Source: Tunturibacter gelidoferens (GTDB lineage Bacteria; Acidobacteriota; Terriglobia; Terriglobales; Acidobacteriaceae). From it: a stretch of DNA of 64,000 nucleotides. The DNA is taken from contig NZ_CP132938.1 of assembly GCF_040358255.1 (NCBI RefSeq), positions 3,906,001 through 3,970,000 of the forward strand, written 5' to 3'. The translations under genes were made by a program, and so were the position numbers. Under the pieces are notes generated by a model. The model was not told where the DNA came from and did no database searches. It was given only the letters and a program-made list of their open reading frames with translations. The first letter of the stretch is position 1, and every line of letters begins with the position of its first letter. This document shows, in pieces, positions 44,656 through 56,207 of the stretch.

Positions 44656-45663
44656 ATGAGTGAAATACATGGTCTCGCTGTTCATGCGGCCGGCGCACAC
44701 TTACTAGCTTACAAATACGATCCGGGCGAGTTGCAGGGGAATGATGTCGAGATCAAGATCTCGCACTGTGGCGTGTGCCATAGCGATGTTCACCTGATCG
44801 ACAATGACTGGGGAATGAGTAAGTATCCGTTTATTCCCGGCCATGAGATTGTGGGGACGATTGTGGGGGTGGGCTCGGCGGTGAAGGACCGTACGATGGG
44901 CGAGCGTGTGGGAGTTGGCTGGCAGGCGGATAGCTGCGGGATCTGCGAGTGGTGCCGGCAGGGGCAGGAGCAGCTGTGCGCGAAGGCGCAACCGACTTGT
45001 GTGGGACGTAATGGCGGGTTTTCGGACAAGGTTCGTGTCGATTCGCGGTTTGCGGTCCCTTTGCCCTCGACGCTCGAGAGTGAGAGTGCGGCTCCGCTGC
45101 TGTGTGGTGGAATTACGGTGTACTCGCCGTTGAGGAACTATGAAGTTCGCCCGTCGTCGCGGGTGGGGGTAATCGGAATTGGCGGTCTTGGGCATCTCGG
45201 ACTGCAGTTTGCGAAGGCGTTTGGCGCAGAGGTGACGGCGTTCTCGACCTCGAAGGATAAAGAGGCTGAGGCGAAGCAGCTGGGGGCGCATCATTTTGTG
45301 AATACGCGTGACACTGGCGCCTTGAAGAAGGTTGCCGGGTCGTTTGATCTTCTGCTTTCGACGGTAAGCGCGGATCAGGATTGGCAGGCTTATGTGAATG
45401 CGCTGCGACCCAAGGGGACTCTTTGCATCGTTGGGGCGCCGCCGTCTCCGATGCCTATCCTGGGGGCATCGCTGATTACGAGCCAGAAGGTTGTTGCCGG
45501 AAGTAACATCGGAAGTCCGCATGAGATAAGCGAGATGCTGGACGTTGCGGCACGTCATGGGGTTAAGGCGGTTACGGAGCGGTTTGCGATGGCGAAGGCG
45601 AACGACGCTGTGACTAAGGTGAAGAAGAACCAGGTACGGTATCGCGCTGTACTGACGAACTAG
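44656..45663 (+). CDS. Zinc-dependent alcohol dehydrogenase (YahK/CAD type)
   Basis: 335 residues from ATG 44656. Catalytic zinc ligands are in HCGVCHSDVHLID (Cys) and 'FIPGHEIVGTI' (His-Glu); the structural zinc has four Cys in CGICEWCRQGQEQLC; GIGGLGHLGLQFAKAFGAEV is the NADP-binding turn. This matches broad aldehyde reductases of the YahK/cinnamyl-alcohol dehydrogenase group. It probably reduces reactive aldehydes with NADPH. It stands alone, with a dispersed repeat after it. Confidence 0.92.
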   Translation: MSEIHGLAVHAAGAHLLAYKYDPGELQGNDVEIKISHCGVCHSDVHLIDNDWGMSKYPFIPGHEIVGTIVGVGSAVKDRTMGERVGVGWQADSCGICEWCRQGQEQLCAKAQPTCVGRNGGFSDKVRVDSRFAVPLPSTLESESAAPLLCGGITVYSPLRNYEVRPSSRVGVIGIGGLGHLGLQFAKAFGAEVTAFSTSKDKEAEAKQLGAHHFVNTRDTGALKKVAGSFDLLLSTVSADQDWQAYVNALRPKGTLCIVGAPPSPMPILGASLITSQKVVAGSNIGSPHEISEMLDVAARHGVKAVTERFAMAKANDAVTKVKKNQVRYRAVLTN

Positions 45664-45675
45664 AGCGGATTTCGC

Positions 45676-45754
45676 TTGGTATAGAGGCTGCCGACTGAGG
45701 ACGAAAAGCAGATTCCTCCGCTTCGCTGCGGAATGACAAGAATCTCTATACCAA
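45676..45754. repeat. 79-bp inverted-repeat element (MITE-like)
   Basis: Arms TTGGTATAGAG (45676-45686) and CTCTATACCAA (45744-45754) are perfect complements. The core contains the nested hairpin CCTCCGCTTCGCTGCGGAATGAC, a motif reused in other spacers of this window (near 34494, 51420 and 55560). It lies between two convergent genes and may also serve as a bidirectional terminator. Confidence 0.7.
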
Positions 45755-45803
45755 ATAGAAAAATTGCTCCAGAGCTGAGATCAGCTTGCGGAGGGCACAG
45801 CGA

Positions 45804-46505
45804 TCAGTTGCCTCCACTCTTCATGGTTGATGTCCAGTGGCCGGTTTGATCCTGGATTTTTTGACGCGCCTGGTCTTTCCACCACGCTTCCAAACCGGGC
45901 ATCTCCAGCATTTTGCGAGCATAGCTAGCGTCGAATTCGAGATACATGCAGCGGTTGATTGCCGGTATCGAGCCCTCCTGGTTGACTCGTTCCTCGATGA
46001 TCCACTGGTTTCCTGCCTGAAGTGTGCCCGGTTCGAGTACACGCAGATAAAAGCCTGTGCGATTTTCTCGGATGGTGAGCTTGACCCAGTCTGGACGTCC
46101 AATCCGCCGGGCGAGATTGGCGCAAGGGACGCGCGGGCCGCTGACCTGGACGAGCGTGGTTCCCAGCCGCACTCTATCGCCCACACATACCTGATGTTCG
46201 GCGACATGATCGAGGGTGACGTTTTCGCCGACAGATCCGGCTTGGAGATTCATCTTGTATTGGGTGTTCCAGAAGGAATAGTGATCGGTCAAATGCACGC
46301 AGACCGCTGCGCCGGGACCTCCGTGATAAGGCTGGGCGGCCCGGTCACCGGCGAGTCCGTGGAGAGAGACGTGTACCGGGCCATCGACGCGATCACGAAG
46401 GATCGACGAGGTCCAAGTGCCACGCTCGTCGGTGATCGATTTGGGCTGGCCAGTGAAGACCGCTTGAACGATGGCGGGTTTGGTCATGCCTTCGATTTTA
46501 GGCAT
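45804..46505 (-). CDS. MOSC domain protein, YiiM-like
   Basis: 233 residues. The MOSC core is clear: 'VHVSLHGLAGDRAAQPYHGGPGAAVCVH', 'GSVGENVTLDHVAEHQVCVGDRVRLG' and 'VSGPRVPCANLARRI' with the likely catalytic Cys. It is a stand-alone relative of the N-terminal domain of the 39030-40784 fusion. YiiM/YcbX proteins reduce N-hydroxylated base analogues using a molybdenum cofactor. An alternative start is ATG 46487 (MTKPAIVQ). Confidence 0.85.
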   Translation of the reverse strand: MPKIEGMTKPAIVQAVFTGQPKSITDERGTWTSSILRDRVDGPVHVSLHGLAGDRAAQPYHGGPGAAVCVHLTDHYSFWNTQYKMNLQAGSVGENVTLDHVAEHQVCVGDRVRLGTTLVQVSGPRVPCANLARRIGRPDWVKLTIRENRTGFYLRVLEPGTLQAGNQWIIEERVNQEGSIPAINRCMYLEFDASYARKMLEMPGLEAWWKDQARQKIQDQTGHWTSTMKSGGN

Positions 46506-46563
46506 GCCTGCTGAATAGGTCGAGGTCTCAAGTTTGCGCAGATACTTTAGACTCAGGATCAGA

Positions 46564-48843
46564 ATGATGCGACGAGTGTTGGTTACGGGATTAGTGGTGG
46601 GGTCTTCCCTGCTGTCTGGGTGGGCGAGCGCGCAGGGTACGAAGCTGTGGAGCGTGGAACGCTACGACGAGATGGAAAAAGGCAATGCGGAAGGTGTGTC
46701 TATCCGCAGCGATGGACGGCTGGAGGCGGGGCCGGCCAGTTCACTTGTGTATGAGAGTGGGAAGAGCTATGCGTGGGCGCTGGCGAGCGATGCCGCGGGG
46801 AACGGCTACGTGGGGTTGGGTGGGACGGCGGCCGGGTCAGCGTTGGTGATGAAGGTAACGCCCGAGGGGACGGCTACACAGATCTTTGCGGGGAAAGAGC
46901 TGGCAGTGCAGGCGCTTCGTGTGGCGGCGGATGGAAGTGTGCTGGCGGCGACTTCGCCGGATGGGAAGGTGTATCGGATTCCTGCGGGTGGTGGGGCGGC
47001 GGTGGTGGTGTTCGATCCTGCGATGACGGAGGAGAAGCCGAAGTATCTTTGGGACCTGGCGGTGGGTACAGGCGGCGAGGTGTATGTGGCGGCGGGTGCT
47101 CCGGCGGTGGTGTACCGGGTGCCTGCGGGAGGCGGCAAGGCGGAGGTGTTGTTCAAGACGGCGGATCAGCACATTCGGTGTCTGTTGCTGGCGCCGGATG
47201 GGACGTTGTGGGCTGGGTCGGATGGCTCGGGTGTGGTGTATCGGTTCGCGACGGGGACGGTGGGGGCGAAGCCGTTTGCGGCTTACGCTGCAGGACGGCG
47301 AGAGATTACTGCGCTGGCGATGGACGCGGCAGGAGATGTGTATGCGGCGGGGGTGGGGACGAAGGGACACTCGACGCTGCCGCCGCTGCCGGTGACGGGC
47401 GGCGTGGGGGTGACGATCACGTTTGTGCAGCCGGGGTCCTCGACGGCGGCGGGGTCGAATACGCTGGTGCCGGATGGGTCGGAGATCTACAGGATTGCGG
47501 CGGATGGGGCTCCGCAGAAGCTGCTGACGCTGAAGGATGATGTGGTGTATGGGCTGGCGGTTCGGAATGGGAGTTTGCTGGTGGCGACGGGAAATCGCGG
47601 GCGCGTCTACAGGATTGATGTGGGCAAGATCGATGCGGGGAAGACGGATGCGGGACGCCTGGATGCGAGTGGCAGCGGGCGCTTCAGTGATGTTGCGCAT
47701 CTGGAGGCCTCGCAAGGGATGGCGTTTGCCGCAGTGAAGGATGGGTTGCTGATAGCGACGAGTAATAGCGGGAAGGTGTTTCGGCTGGGAGATGCGGTTG
47801 CGCCGGCGGCGATCTATACGAGTGATGTCTTCGATGCGCAGAGCTTTTCGCAGTGGGGGCGCGCGGAGGTAAGGGCTGGGTCGGCGGCGGGGTTCGATCT
47901 GTTTGTGCGGAGCGGTAATGTGGAGAGCCCGGTGATGGGATGGAGTGAGTGGGCTCGCGTTGGCAGGGACGGGAGCTTCGCGGTGCCTCCGGGACGATTT
48001 GTGCAGTGGAAGGCTGTGCTGCGTAGCGGCGGATCGGTGGATGCTGTGGGGCTGAACTATCTGCAGCGGAATCTGGCTCCGGTGGTGGATGAGGTAGTGG
48101 TGCAGCCGGGGGCGCGGGTGACGCCGGTGACGCCGGTTGCGGCGAACGCTACGGTGCAGGTCGCCTTCCCTGCTGCTGCGGGGGCTACGCCTGCGGTGAG
48201 TTTTTCGACAGATTCGAACGCGGCTCCGCTGATGGCGCAGAAGGACAAGACGGCGGTTACGGTGCGGTGGATGGCACATGACGACAACGGCGATGATCTG
48301 ATGTTTGCCGTGTGGTATCGCGGGGTGGGTGAGGCGAACTGGCGGTTATTGAAGGACAAAATTTCGGAGAGGGTCTACAGCTTCGATTCTGCGCTGCTGC
48401 CTGATGGGAGATACGAGGTGAAGGTGGTGGCGAGCGATGCTCCTGTGCATACGGATGCGGAGGCGTTGACGGGAGAGCGGGCGAGTGAGGTATTTGTGGT
48501 GGATACGACGCCGCCGGTGCCTGGGGTGTTGACGGCTACGAAACAGACTTTGTTTGAGCAAAGCGGTCCGAACAAAGCTGCATCGACTTTTATTCATGCG
48601 ACGTTGGAGGCTCGGGATGCTACTTCGCCGATTGCGCATGCGGAGTATTCGATTGATGCTGGGCCATGGCAGTATCTGGAGCCGGTGGGGAAGGTTTCGG
48701 ATTCGCTTTCGGAGCGATATGACTTTACGGTTGCGGTGCCTGCGGCTACGGCTCCGGTGAGTGATGCGAAGGAGCATGTGCTGGCGGTGAGGGTATACGA
48801 CCGGTATGAGAATGTCGTCGCAGTGAAGGCGGTGGTGCGGTAG
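46564..48843 (+). CDS. Secreted beta-propeller protein of unknown function
   Basis: About 760 residues from ATG 46564. A signal peptide (VLVTGLVVGSSLLSGWASAQ) is followed by repeated blocks such as VLAATSPDGKVYRIPAGGGA, VYVAAGAPAVVYRVPAGGGK and LWAGSDGSGVVYRFATGTVG, the blades of a PQQ/YncE-like propeller. After residue 480 come two fibronectin-like regions ('APVVDEVVVQPGARVTPV', 'TTPPVPGVLTATKQ'). It probably works outside the membrane in binding or assembly. Its TAG stop overlaps the next gene's GTG by one base. Confidence 0.75.
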   Translation: MMRRVLVTGLVVGSSLLSGWASAQGTKLWSVERYDEMEKGNAEGVSIRSDGRLEAGPASSLVYESGKSYAWALASDAAGNGYVGLGGTAAGSALVMKVTPEGTATQIFAGKELAVQALRVAADGSVLAATSPDGKVYRIPAGGGAAVVVFDPAMTEEKPKYLWDLAVGTGGEVYVAAGAPAVVYRVPAGGGKAEVLFKTADQHIRCLLLAPDGTLWAGSDGSGVVYRFATGTVGAKPFAAYAAGRREITALAMDAAGDVYAAGVGTKGHSTLPPLPVTGGVGVTITFVQPGSSTAAGSNTLVPDGSEIYRIAADGAPQKLLTLKDDVVYGLAVRNGSLLVATGNRGRVYRIDVGKIDAGKTDAGRLDASGSGRFSDVAHLEASQGMAFAAVKDGLLIATSNSGKVFRLGDAVAPAAIYTSDVFDAQSFSQWGRAEVRAGSAAGFDLFVRSGNVESPVMGWSEWARVGRDGSFAVPPGRFVQWKAVLRSGGSVDAVGLNYLQRNLAPVVDEVVVQPGARVTPVTPVAANATVQVAFPAAAGATPAVSFSTDSNAAPLMAQKDKTAVTVRWMAHDDNGDDLMFAVWYRGVGEANWRLLKDKISERVYSFDSALLPDGRYEVKVVASDAPVHTDAEALTGERASEVFVVDTTPPVPGVLTATKQTLFEQSGPNKAASTFIHATLEARDATSPIAHAEYSIDAGPWQYLEPVGKVSDSLSERYDFTVAVPAATAPVSDAKEHVLAVRVYDRYENVVAVKAVVR

Positions 48844-49490
48844 TGGCGCTGCGGGACTGGTTTCCGAAGTACAGGCAGGATGTGGTGCTGTTGGCGGTGG
48901 ACCTGGTGGGGACGTTCGTGTTTGCGGTGGAGGGGGCGCTGGCGGGGATTCGCGGTGAGCTGGATCTGCTGGGACTGCTGGTTGTGTCGTTCGTGACGGC
49001 CCTCGGTGGTGGGACGGTGAGGGATCTGCTGATCGGGGCGGTGCCTCCGAATAGTATTCGCGACTGGAGGTATGGAGCTACGGCGTTTGCGGGTGGTGGA
49101 GCGGTGTTTTGTTTTTATCAATCGTTTCAGCATGTGCCGCAGCAGTTGTTGATTACGCTGGACGCGGCTGGGCTGGCGTTGTTTGCGATGGCAGGCGCGG
49201 GAAAGGCGCTGGAGTTTGGGATCAACCCGATGATCGCGGTGCTGATGGGTGTGCTCACTGGTGTCGGTGGTGGGACGATACGGGATGTACTGATGACGCG
49301 GGTGCCAGGGATTTTAAATACGGATATTTATGCGTCGGCTGCGCTGGCGGGAGCCTCGTTGATGGTGATTGGGTTGGCGCTGAAGGTGCCGAGGACGATT
49401 GCTATGACGGTGGGTGGGGTTTGTTGCTTTGCGTTGCGGATGGTGGCGGTGTCGCGGCATTGGAATCTGCCTAAGGTGATCGCGCACTGA
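48843..49490 (+). CDS. TRIC-type cation channel / UPF0126 membrane protein
   Basis: 215 residues with about seven hydrophobic helices in two similar halves. The duplicated motif is visible as ALGGGTVRDLLIGAVP and GVGGGTIRDVLMTRVP, the glycine-rich UPF0126 signature also found in TRIC potassium channels. It starts at GTG directly on the stop of the propeller gene (TAGTG), so translation is coupled. The function in bacteria is unsettled. Confidence 0.88.
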   Translation: MALRDWFPKYRQDVVLLAVDLVGTFVFAVEGALAGIRGELDLLGLLVVSFVTALGGGTVRDLLIGAVPPNSIRDWRYGATAFAGGGAVFCFYQSFQHVPQQLLITLDAAGLALFAMAGAGKALEFGINPMIAVLMGVLTGVGGGTIRDVLMTRVPGILNTDIYASAALAGASLMVIGLALKVPRTIAMTVGGVCCFALRMVAVSRHWNLPKVIAH

Positions 49491-49500
49491 GGCTGCTTGT

Positions 49501-49553
49501 CCTGCCGGACGGGCCGCCTGCGCGGCGCGCGGTCACTTCGTGACTTGTATACC
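49501..49553 (+). repeat. Dispersed 53-bp intergenic repeat
   Basis: The sequence spans CCTGCCGGACGGGCCGCC to TTGTATACC with the GTCAC/GTGAC hairpin in the middle. It is about 92 per cent identical to 5255-5307. It lies between the UPF0126 gene and the LolC/E gene, in the leader of the latter. Confidence 0.75.
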
Positions 49554-49622
49554 TTGTTGAGGCGGGTGAAAGGCGTCGGGCCTCGCGTTGCTCGGCTGTG
49601 GCGGATAGTAAGCTGGAAGTCG

Positions 49623-50912
49623 ATGCGATTTGAATTTTTTATTGCGGCGCGTTATCTGCGGGCGAAGCGACGGCAGGCTGTGGTGGGGGTGATCACGGCA
49701 ATTTCAGTGATTGGAGTTGCTGCTGGTGTGGCTTCGCTGATTATCGCGCTGGCGATTACCAATGGGATGCGCAGGGATCTGCAGGAGCGGCTGGTGGGGT
49801 CGACCTCGCATGTGGACCTGATGAGGGTGGCGGGCGATGGGATACGGGACTGGCGACCGCTGCTGGCGCGGCTTCGCGGCGTGCCGCATGTGGTGGCCGC
49901 TGCTCCGGGATTGTATGGGCAGGTGCTGATCTCGAAGGGGGCGAGGAGTGGTGGTGGGTTGGTGAAGGGCGTGATTCCGGCGGATGAGAAGACGGTCGGG
50001 GATCTGCTGCAGAGTGTGGTGCAGGGCTCGGCTGCGGCGTTGGAGCCGGCTGTGGCGGCTGCTCCTTGCGGGAGCGGGACGAGTGCGCGGAATGATTGCG
50101 GAGGAGGTGTGTCGCGGGAGATTCCGCCGATTGTGATTGGACAGGATATGGCGGAGTCGCTGGGGGCAAAGGTTGGGGATGGTGTGCTGGTGACGAGTCC
50201 GCAAGGGGAGTTGACGCCGCTGGGGCTGGTGCCGAAGTATGAGCGGTTTCAGTTGGTGGGGATCTTCAAGTCGGGTTTTTATCAGTATGACTCGAGCTAT
50301 GCGTTTCTGCGGTTGATGGATGCGCAGAGGCTCTTTAGTGAGCCGGATCTGATCTCGGTGATCAGCTTCAAGGTGGATGATCTGTATCACGCGGATCGCG
50401 TGGGTCGGGCGATAGAAGATGCGGCGGGCAAGGGCTTTCAGACGACGAACTGGATGGAGCAGAATCGTGAGTTGTTTCGCGCACTGAAGCTGGAGCAGGT
50501 GGTGACGTTTATTGTGCTGGCGCTGATTGTTTGTGTGGCTGCGCTGAATATTCTGATTGCGCTGACCATGATGGTGATGGAGAAGACGCGCGATATTGCA
50601 GTGCTGATGAGCTTCGGGGTGAGGGCGGATCAGGTGAGGCGGATATTTTTGATGCAGGGGTTGCTGATCTCGGTGATTGGGACGGTGCTGGGGTTGATTC
50701 TTGGATATGGATTGAGTTGGCTGGGTGGGCACTACCGGTTTATCCGGCTGGATGCTGCGGTTTATTCGATTGATTATCTGCCGTTCGCGCCGCGGGTTGT
50801 GGATGCGGTGATTGTGGCGGCGGTGAGTTTGGGAGTGAGTCTGATTGCTACGATTTACCCGAGTGGAAGTGCGGCGAAGGTGTTGCCGGCGGAGGCTTTG
50901 CGATATGAGTAA
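49623..50912 (+). CDS. lolE: Lipoprotein-releasing ABC transporter permease LolC/LolE
   Basis: 429 residues. One N-terminal transmembrane helix (VVGVITAISVIGVAAGVASL), a large periplasmic MacB_PCD domain (about 45-285) and three C-terminal helices (VVTFIVLALIVCVAALNILI, GLLISVIGTVLGLILGYGLS, VDAVIVAAVSLGVSLIATIY) give the four-helix LolC/E fold. With LolD it extracts lipoproteins from the inner membrane for transfer to LolA. Only one permease is present, so it may work as a homodimer (LolF type). Upstream in-frame sequence is repeat-derived, so ATG 49623 is used. Confidence 0.88.
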   Translation: MRFEFFIAARYLRAKRRQAVVGVITAISVIGVAAGVASLIIALAITNGMRRDLQERLVGSTSHVDLMRVAGDGIRDWRPLLARLRGVPHVVAAAPGLYGQVLISKGARSGGGLVKGVIPADEKTVGDLLQSVVQGSAAALEPAVAAAPCGSGTSARNDCGGGVSREIPPIVIGQDMAESLGAKVGDGVLVTSPQGELTPLGLVPKYERFQLVGIFKSGFYQYDSSYAFLRLMDAQRLFSEPDLISVISFKVDDLYHADRVGRAIEDAAGKGFQTTNWMEQNRELFRALKLEQVVTFIVLALIVCVAALNILIALTMMVMEKTRDIAVLMSFGVRADQVRRIFLMQGLLISVIGTVLGLILGYGLSWLGGHYRFIRLDAAVYSIDYLPFAPRVVDAVIVAAVSLGVSLIATIYPSGSAAKVLPAEALRYE

Positions 50913-51387
50913 CCCAAGGTTGAAGTATGGGCAGTTGGCGCCGGAGGGTTTGGCGCGGATGCAAGAGCTGGAGCATTACCTGAATACTCAGACGGGGCTG
51001 GAGGCTTCGTTGATGGGGTTGGTGCGGTTGAAGGCTTCGTTGACGAATGGATGTGAGTATTGCGTTCGTGTGCATACTGCGGAGCTGAAGAGGGCGAATG
51101 AGACCGCGGAGCGGATTGCGGAGGTTGGTGATTGGCGCGGGTCTGAGGCTTACACGAAGCGGGAGCGGGCGGCGCTGGCCTGGACGGAAGCGGTGACGAA
51201 TATTCAGGATGGACATGCTCCGGATGCGGTGTATGACGAGGTGAGGGAGCACTTCAGCGAGATCGAGACAGTGAATTTGACGCTGGTGATTACGACGATC
51301 AATGCCTGGAATCGGATTGCGATTTCGCTGGGGGCGCATTCGGGGCACGGCAGTGCGAAGGGCGTCGGTGGAGAGATACGTGGCTGA
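50905..51387 (+). CDS. Carboxymuconolactone decarboxylase/AhpD-family protein
   Basis: 160 residues from ATG 50905, overlapping the lolE stop by 8 bases. LTNGCEYCVRVHTAELKRANE carries the CxxC...H redox site of AhpD-like peroxidases, with 'ERAALAWTEAVTNI' as the family helix. AhpD-type proteins use the CxxC to reduce peroxides or partner proteins. Its position between lolE and lolD is odd and suggests co-expression rather than a Lol function. Confidence 0.88.
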   Translation: MSNPRLKYGQLAPEGLARMQELEHYLNTQTGLEASLMGLVRLKASLTNGCEYCVRVHTAELKRANETAERIAEVGDWRGSEAYTKRERAALAWTEAVTNIQDGHAPDAVYDEVREHFSEIETVNLTLVITTINAWNRIAISLGAHSGHGSAKGVGGEIRG

Positions 51388-51390
51388 ATG

Positions 51391-51466
51391 GCAAAATGCG
51401 GGGGTCTCTCCACTGCGTCGCGCGATGAGGCCGCGCGACTCCGGTCGAGATGACGCTTCTATTGGG
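51391..51466 (+). repeat. Dispersed repeat containing AAAATGCGGGGGTC and GAGATGAC
   Basis: The stretch AAAATGCGGGGGTCTCTCC through GGTCGAGATGACGC resembles 55388-55515 (GAAATGCGGGGGTC ... GGTCGAAATGAC). Each has an inner inverted repeat of a GC-rich palindrome; here it is GTCGCGCGATGAGGCCGCGCGAC. This layout is common in acidobacterial spacers. Confidence 0.6.
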
Positions 51467-51488
51467 AATGAATGGATGAGGTGAAGGG

Positions 51489-52307
51489 TTGAGCGATCCG
51501 CTGAATGGCGATGTTCGGTTTGAGAATGAGGGGACGCTGGAGCCATTGCCGGTGGTGCGGGAGCGGACGGTGGTGATGCGGGCGGTTGGGCTGACGAAGA
51601 TCTATGCGGCGGTTGCTTCGAGTGGCGGGTCTTCGAGCAGAGGTTCGGCGAGTAGTGGTTCGGCGCGGCCGGCGCTGGAGCTGTTTCGTGGGCTGGATCT
51701 GAAGGTTCATGCGGGCGAGATGGTCGCGATTGTGGGGGAGAGCGGCGCGGGGAAGAGTTCCCTGCTGCATTTGCTGGCGGCGCTGGATACGCCGACGGCT
51801 GGGGAGGTGTGGTGTGGGGAGGCCCGACTGAGCTCGTTTACGCCGAAGCAGGCTGCGGAGTTTCGCAATCGCGATGTGGGGTATGTCTGGCAGTTTCATT
51901 ACTTGTTGCCGGAGTTTTCTGCGCTGGAGAATGCTGCGATGCCGCTGCTGGCTCGCGGGATGAGACGGGCCGAGGCGTTGGAGAAGGCGCGGTTCTGGTT
52001 GAATGAGGTGGGATTGGGGGATCGGGCGGAGCATCGTTCGGGGGAGTTGAGCGGAGGAGAGCAACAGAGGGTGAGCCTGGCGCGGGCACTGGTGACCGAG
52101 CCGAGGTTGCTGCTGGCGGATGAGCCGACGGGGGATCTGGATGGGAAGACGGCGGAGGCGGTATTCAGTTTGATTCAGCGGCTGCATGAGGCGCATGGGC
52201 TGACGAGTGTGCTGGTGACGCATAACCTGGAGTTTGCCGAGCGATGCGATCGGGTGCTGAAGCTGCGAGAGGGTCGGTTGGTGGACGCGCGAACGGGGAA
52301 GATGTAG
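51489..52307 (+). CDS. lolD: Lipoprotein-releasing ABC transporter ATPase LolD
   Basis: 272 residues from TTG 51489. Walker A GESGAGKSS, signature LSGGEQQRVSLARAL, Walker B LLLADEPTGDLD and H-loop VLVTHN are all intact. It belongs to the LolD/MacB ATPase group and is the energy partner of the permease two genes upstream. A Ser/Gly-rich insertion (VASSGGSSSRGSASSGSARP) sits between the first strands, which is unusual. The start codon is not certain. Confidence 0.9.
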   Translation: MSDPLNGDVRFENEGTLEPLPVVRERTVVMRAVGLTKIYAAVASSGGSSSRGSASSGSARPALELFRGLDLKVHAGEMVAIVGESGAGKSSLLHLLAALDTPTAGEVWCGEARLSSFTPKQAAEFRNRDVGYVWQFHYLLPEFSALENAAMPLLARGMRRAEALEKARFWLNEVGLGDRAEHRSGELSGGEQQRVSLARALVTEPRLLLADEPTGDLDGKTAEAVFSLIQRLHEAHGLTSVLVTHNLEFAERCDRVLKLREGRLVDARTGKM

Positions 52308-52807
52308 TTCGAACGGAACGGGATCGAGAGATCGAAGGTTCAGCCGCTACGTTCGGGCGTTCACGATCTGTCAAAGCTGACTCGTATCTTTGCTGTGGCG
52401 GCTTTGATTCGACTTAGTGTTTTTTTGGGAAGCAACCTCCGAGAGGACCGAGATCTCCACAGTGAACAGCGTCCGATCTTCCTATCCTTCAGTGATTTGG
52501 CAAGACTGCTCCTTCCCTGCTCTCGAAATCATCTAATCAACAGAAGGAATGGAAGTTTTCTAAAGTGCACCTAATTTGGTGCTGGTTTTGCACAGGTTGC
52601 GTCTAAAAGAGTGCTAAGTTATGCATAACTTTCGAGGGATTTCGAATATTTTGGACGGACGACTACACTAAGAAGTAGTGGGATGGATGCTTCGCAGGTT
52701 GAAGTAGCCTGATTTGTCTCTGGGAGCGAGCGGCACGGAGACGGTTGTTGGGACCAACGGCGCTATGCGGCCTTCGGGCTGGATGGTGGCCGGCTTGAAG
52801 GGGATAT
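52308..52807. promoter_or_regulatory. Leader/promoter region of clpC
   Basis: This 500-bp spacer has no gene. It contains a perfect 16-bp palindrome AAGTTATGCATAACTT at 52616-52631, overlapping GAGTGCTAA (52609-52617), which equals one arm of the CIRCE element; the matching TTAGCACTC arm is absent. A nearby CACCTAATTTGGTG inverted repeat is at about 52568. Control of clpC by a heat-shock repressor at this palindrome is plausible but unproven. Confidence 0.5.
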
Positions 52808-55276
<2,469 letters not shown>

Positions 55277-55300
55277 TGCGGTTAGCACGGATTCGACTTC

Positions 55301-55336
55301 AAACGCCTCGGCTGACTGCCGGGGCGTTTGATTTTT
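55301..55336 (+). terminator. Rho-independent terminator after clpC
   Basis: AAACGCCTCGGC (55301-55312) pairs with GCCGGGGCGTTT (55318-55329), apart from one T-G pair, around TGACT, and is followed by GATTTTTTGG. It lies 25 bases after the clpC stop. Confidence 0.85.
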
Positions 55337-55387
55337 TGGAGCTTGCCGAAGCTTGAAATAGCGTGAGTGAAGAACGGACAACAGCAA

Positions 55388-55515
55388 AGGCGAAATGCGG
55401 GGGTCTTGACGGATACCGCAGCATGAATCGGTTCGCTGCAATTGAAAGTTGTAGCCGCAATCCACTGAGCTGTTCACGATGAGGCCGTGAACAGCTTCGG
55501 TCGAAATGACGATGT
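55388..55515 (+). repeat. Dispersed repeat in the clpC-YtxH spacer
   Basis: The block runs GCGAAATGCGGGGGTCTTGA to GGTCGAAATGACGATG with an inner CTGTTCACGATGAGGCCGTGAACAG hairpin (interrupted by GATGAGGC). It resembles 51391-51466. A further piece ending CAGAATGACGGG lies near 55580. The whole 55337-55709 spacer has no gene. Confidence 0.6.
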
Positions 55516-55709
55516 TTTTTTGAGGGTGGGTGAAAGAACAGGCAACAGCAAAAGCAAATGTAGAGGTTCTTGGCTGCGCTCAGAATGACGGGTTCTTGGC
55601 GGTGTGAACTTTTGGCGATTTGACAGGCTTCGGATGGGTTAACGCGAAACATCCCGGAAGGTTCCGGGATGTTCGCGTTCCAGAGAAGGCAGATTGGGAC
55701 AATGAAAAA

Positions 55710-56006
55710 CTAAACGAGAGATTGTGCCGACTTCACAGCACTGTTGACGACATCGCCTGCCTTGTCGACGGCGTAATCCACCTGTCCCTTGGTGCGTTTG
55801 ATGGCCTTCTGAGCCTCGTCGCTGAGGCGCTCGGCCTGAGCCTTGAGGTAGTTGCCTGCGTCCTCCAGATAGTCGCCTGCGTCCTCCGCTCTTTTGCGGA
55901 GCTGCTTGCGAGTTTTGACTCCGGTTTGTGGAGCGTAGAGAAGAGCGATTGCGGCTCCTGCGCTAACGCCGATGCCGAAGGCAAACCAGTAATTCTTTGC
56001 ACTCAT
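55710..56006 (-). CDS. YtxH-family general stress protein
   Basis: 98 residues. One N-terminal transmembrane segment (WFAFGIGVSAGAAIALLYAP, with the YtxH 'GxxxGaaxaLLyAPxxG' pattern) is followed by a long amphipathic helix rich in Ala, Lys, Asp and Glu (residues 30-95), a likely coiled coil. Such proteins are membrane-anchored stress proteins of unclear role. A longer reading is not needed. Confidence 0.85.
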   Translation of the reverse strand: MSAKNYWFAFGIGVSAGAAIALLYAPQTGVKTRKQLRKRAEDAGDYLEDAGNYLKAQAERLSDEAQKAIKRTKGQVDYAVDKAGDVVNSAVKSAQSLV

Positions 56007-56207
56007 TCGAAGTACCTCGTGCGAGATTTTGCTTCTCTAGAGGATAGGATTCGCCGGGGCAGCAATTGGTTGGTTGTTTTTTGATATTGCGAAGGTTTTG
56101 AGACAGTTACAGGGAATCATTCGAGGTAATGGCGAGGTGGTTCCCTGACTTTGCATGCTCCGCAAAAAAGTGGGTAGGTGCAGGCTACAGTGAGGAAGAG
56201 GTGGACG

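Noticed and set aside
49497..49622. Upstream extension of the LolC/E gene
   Set aside because: The added residues are translated from the dispersed repeat at 49501-49553 and lie before the first membrane helix; ATG 49623 fits the family.
52600..52625. CIRCE heat-shock operator before clpC
   Set aside because: Only one arm (GAGTGCTAA) is present; the TTAGCACTC partner at the required 9-bp spacing is missing.
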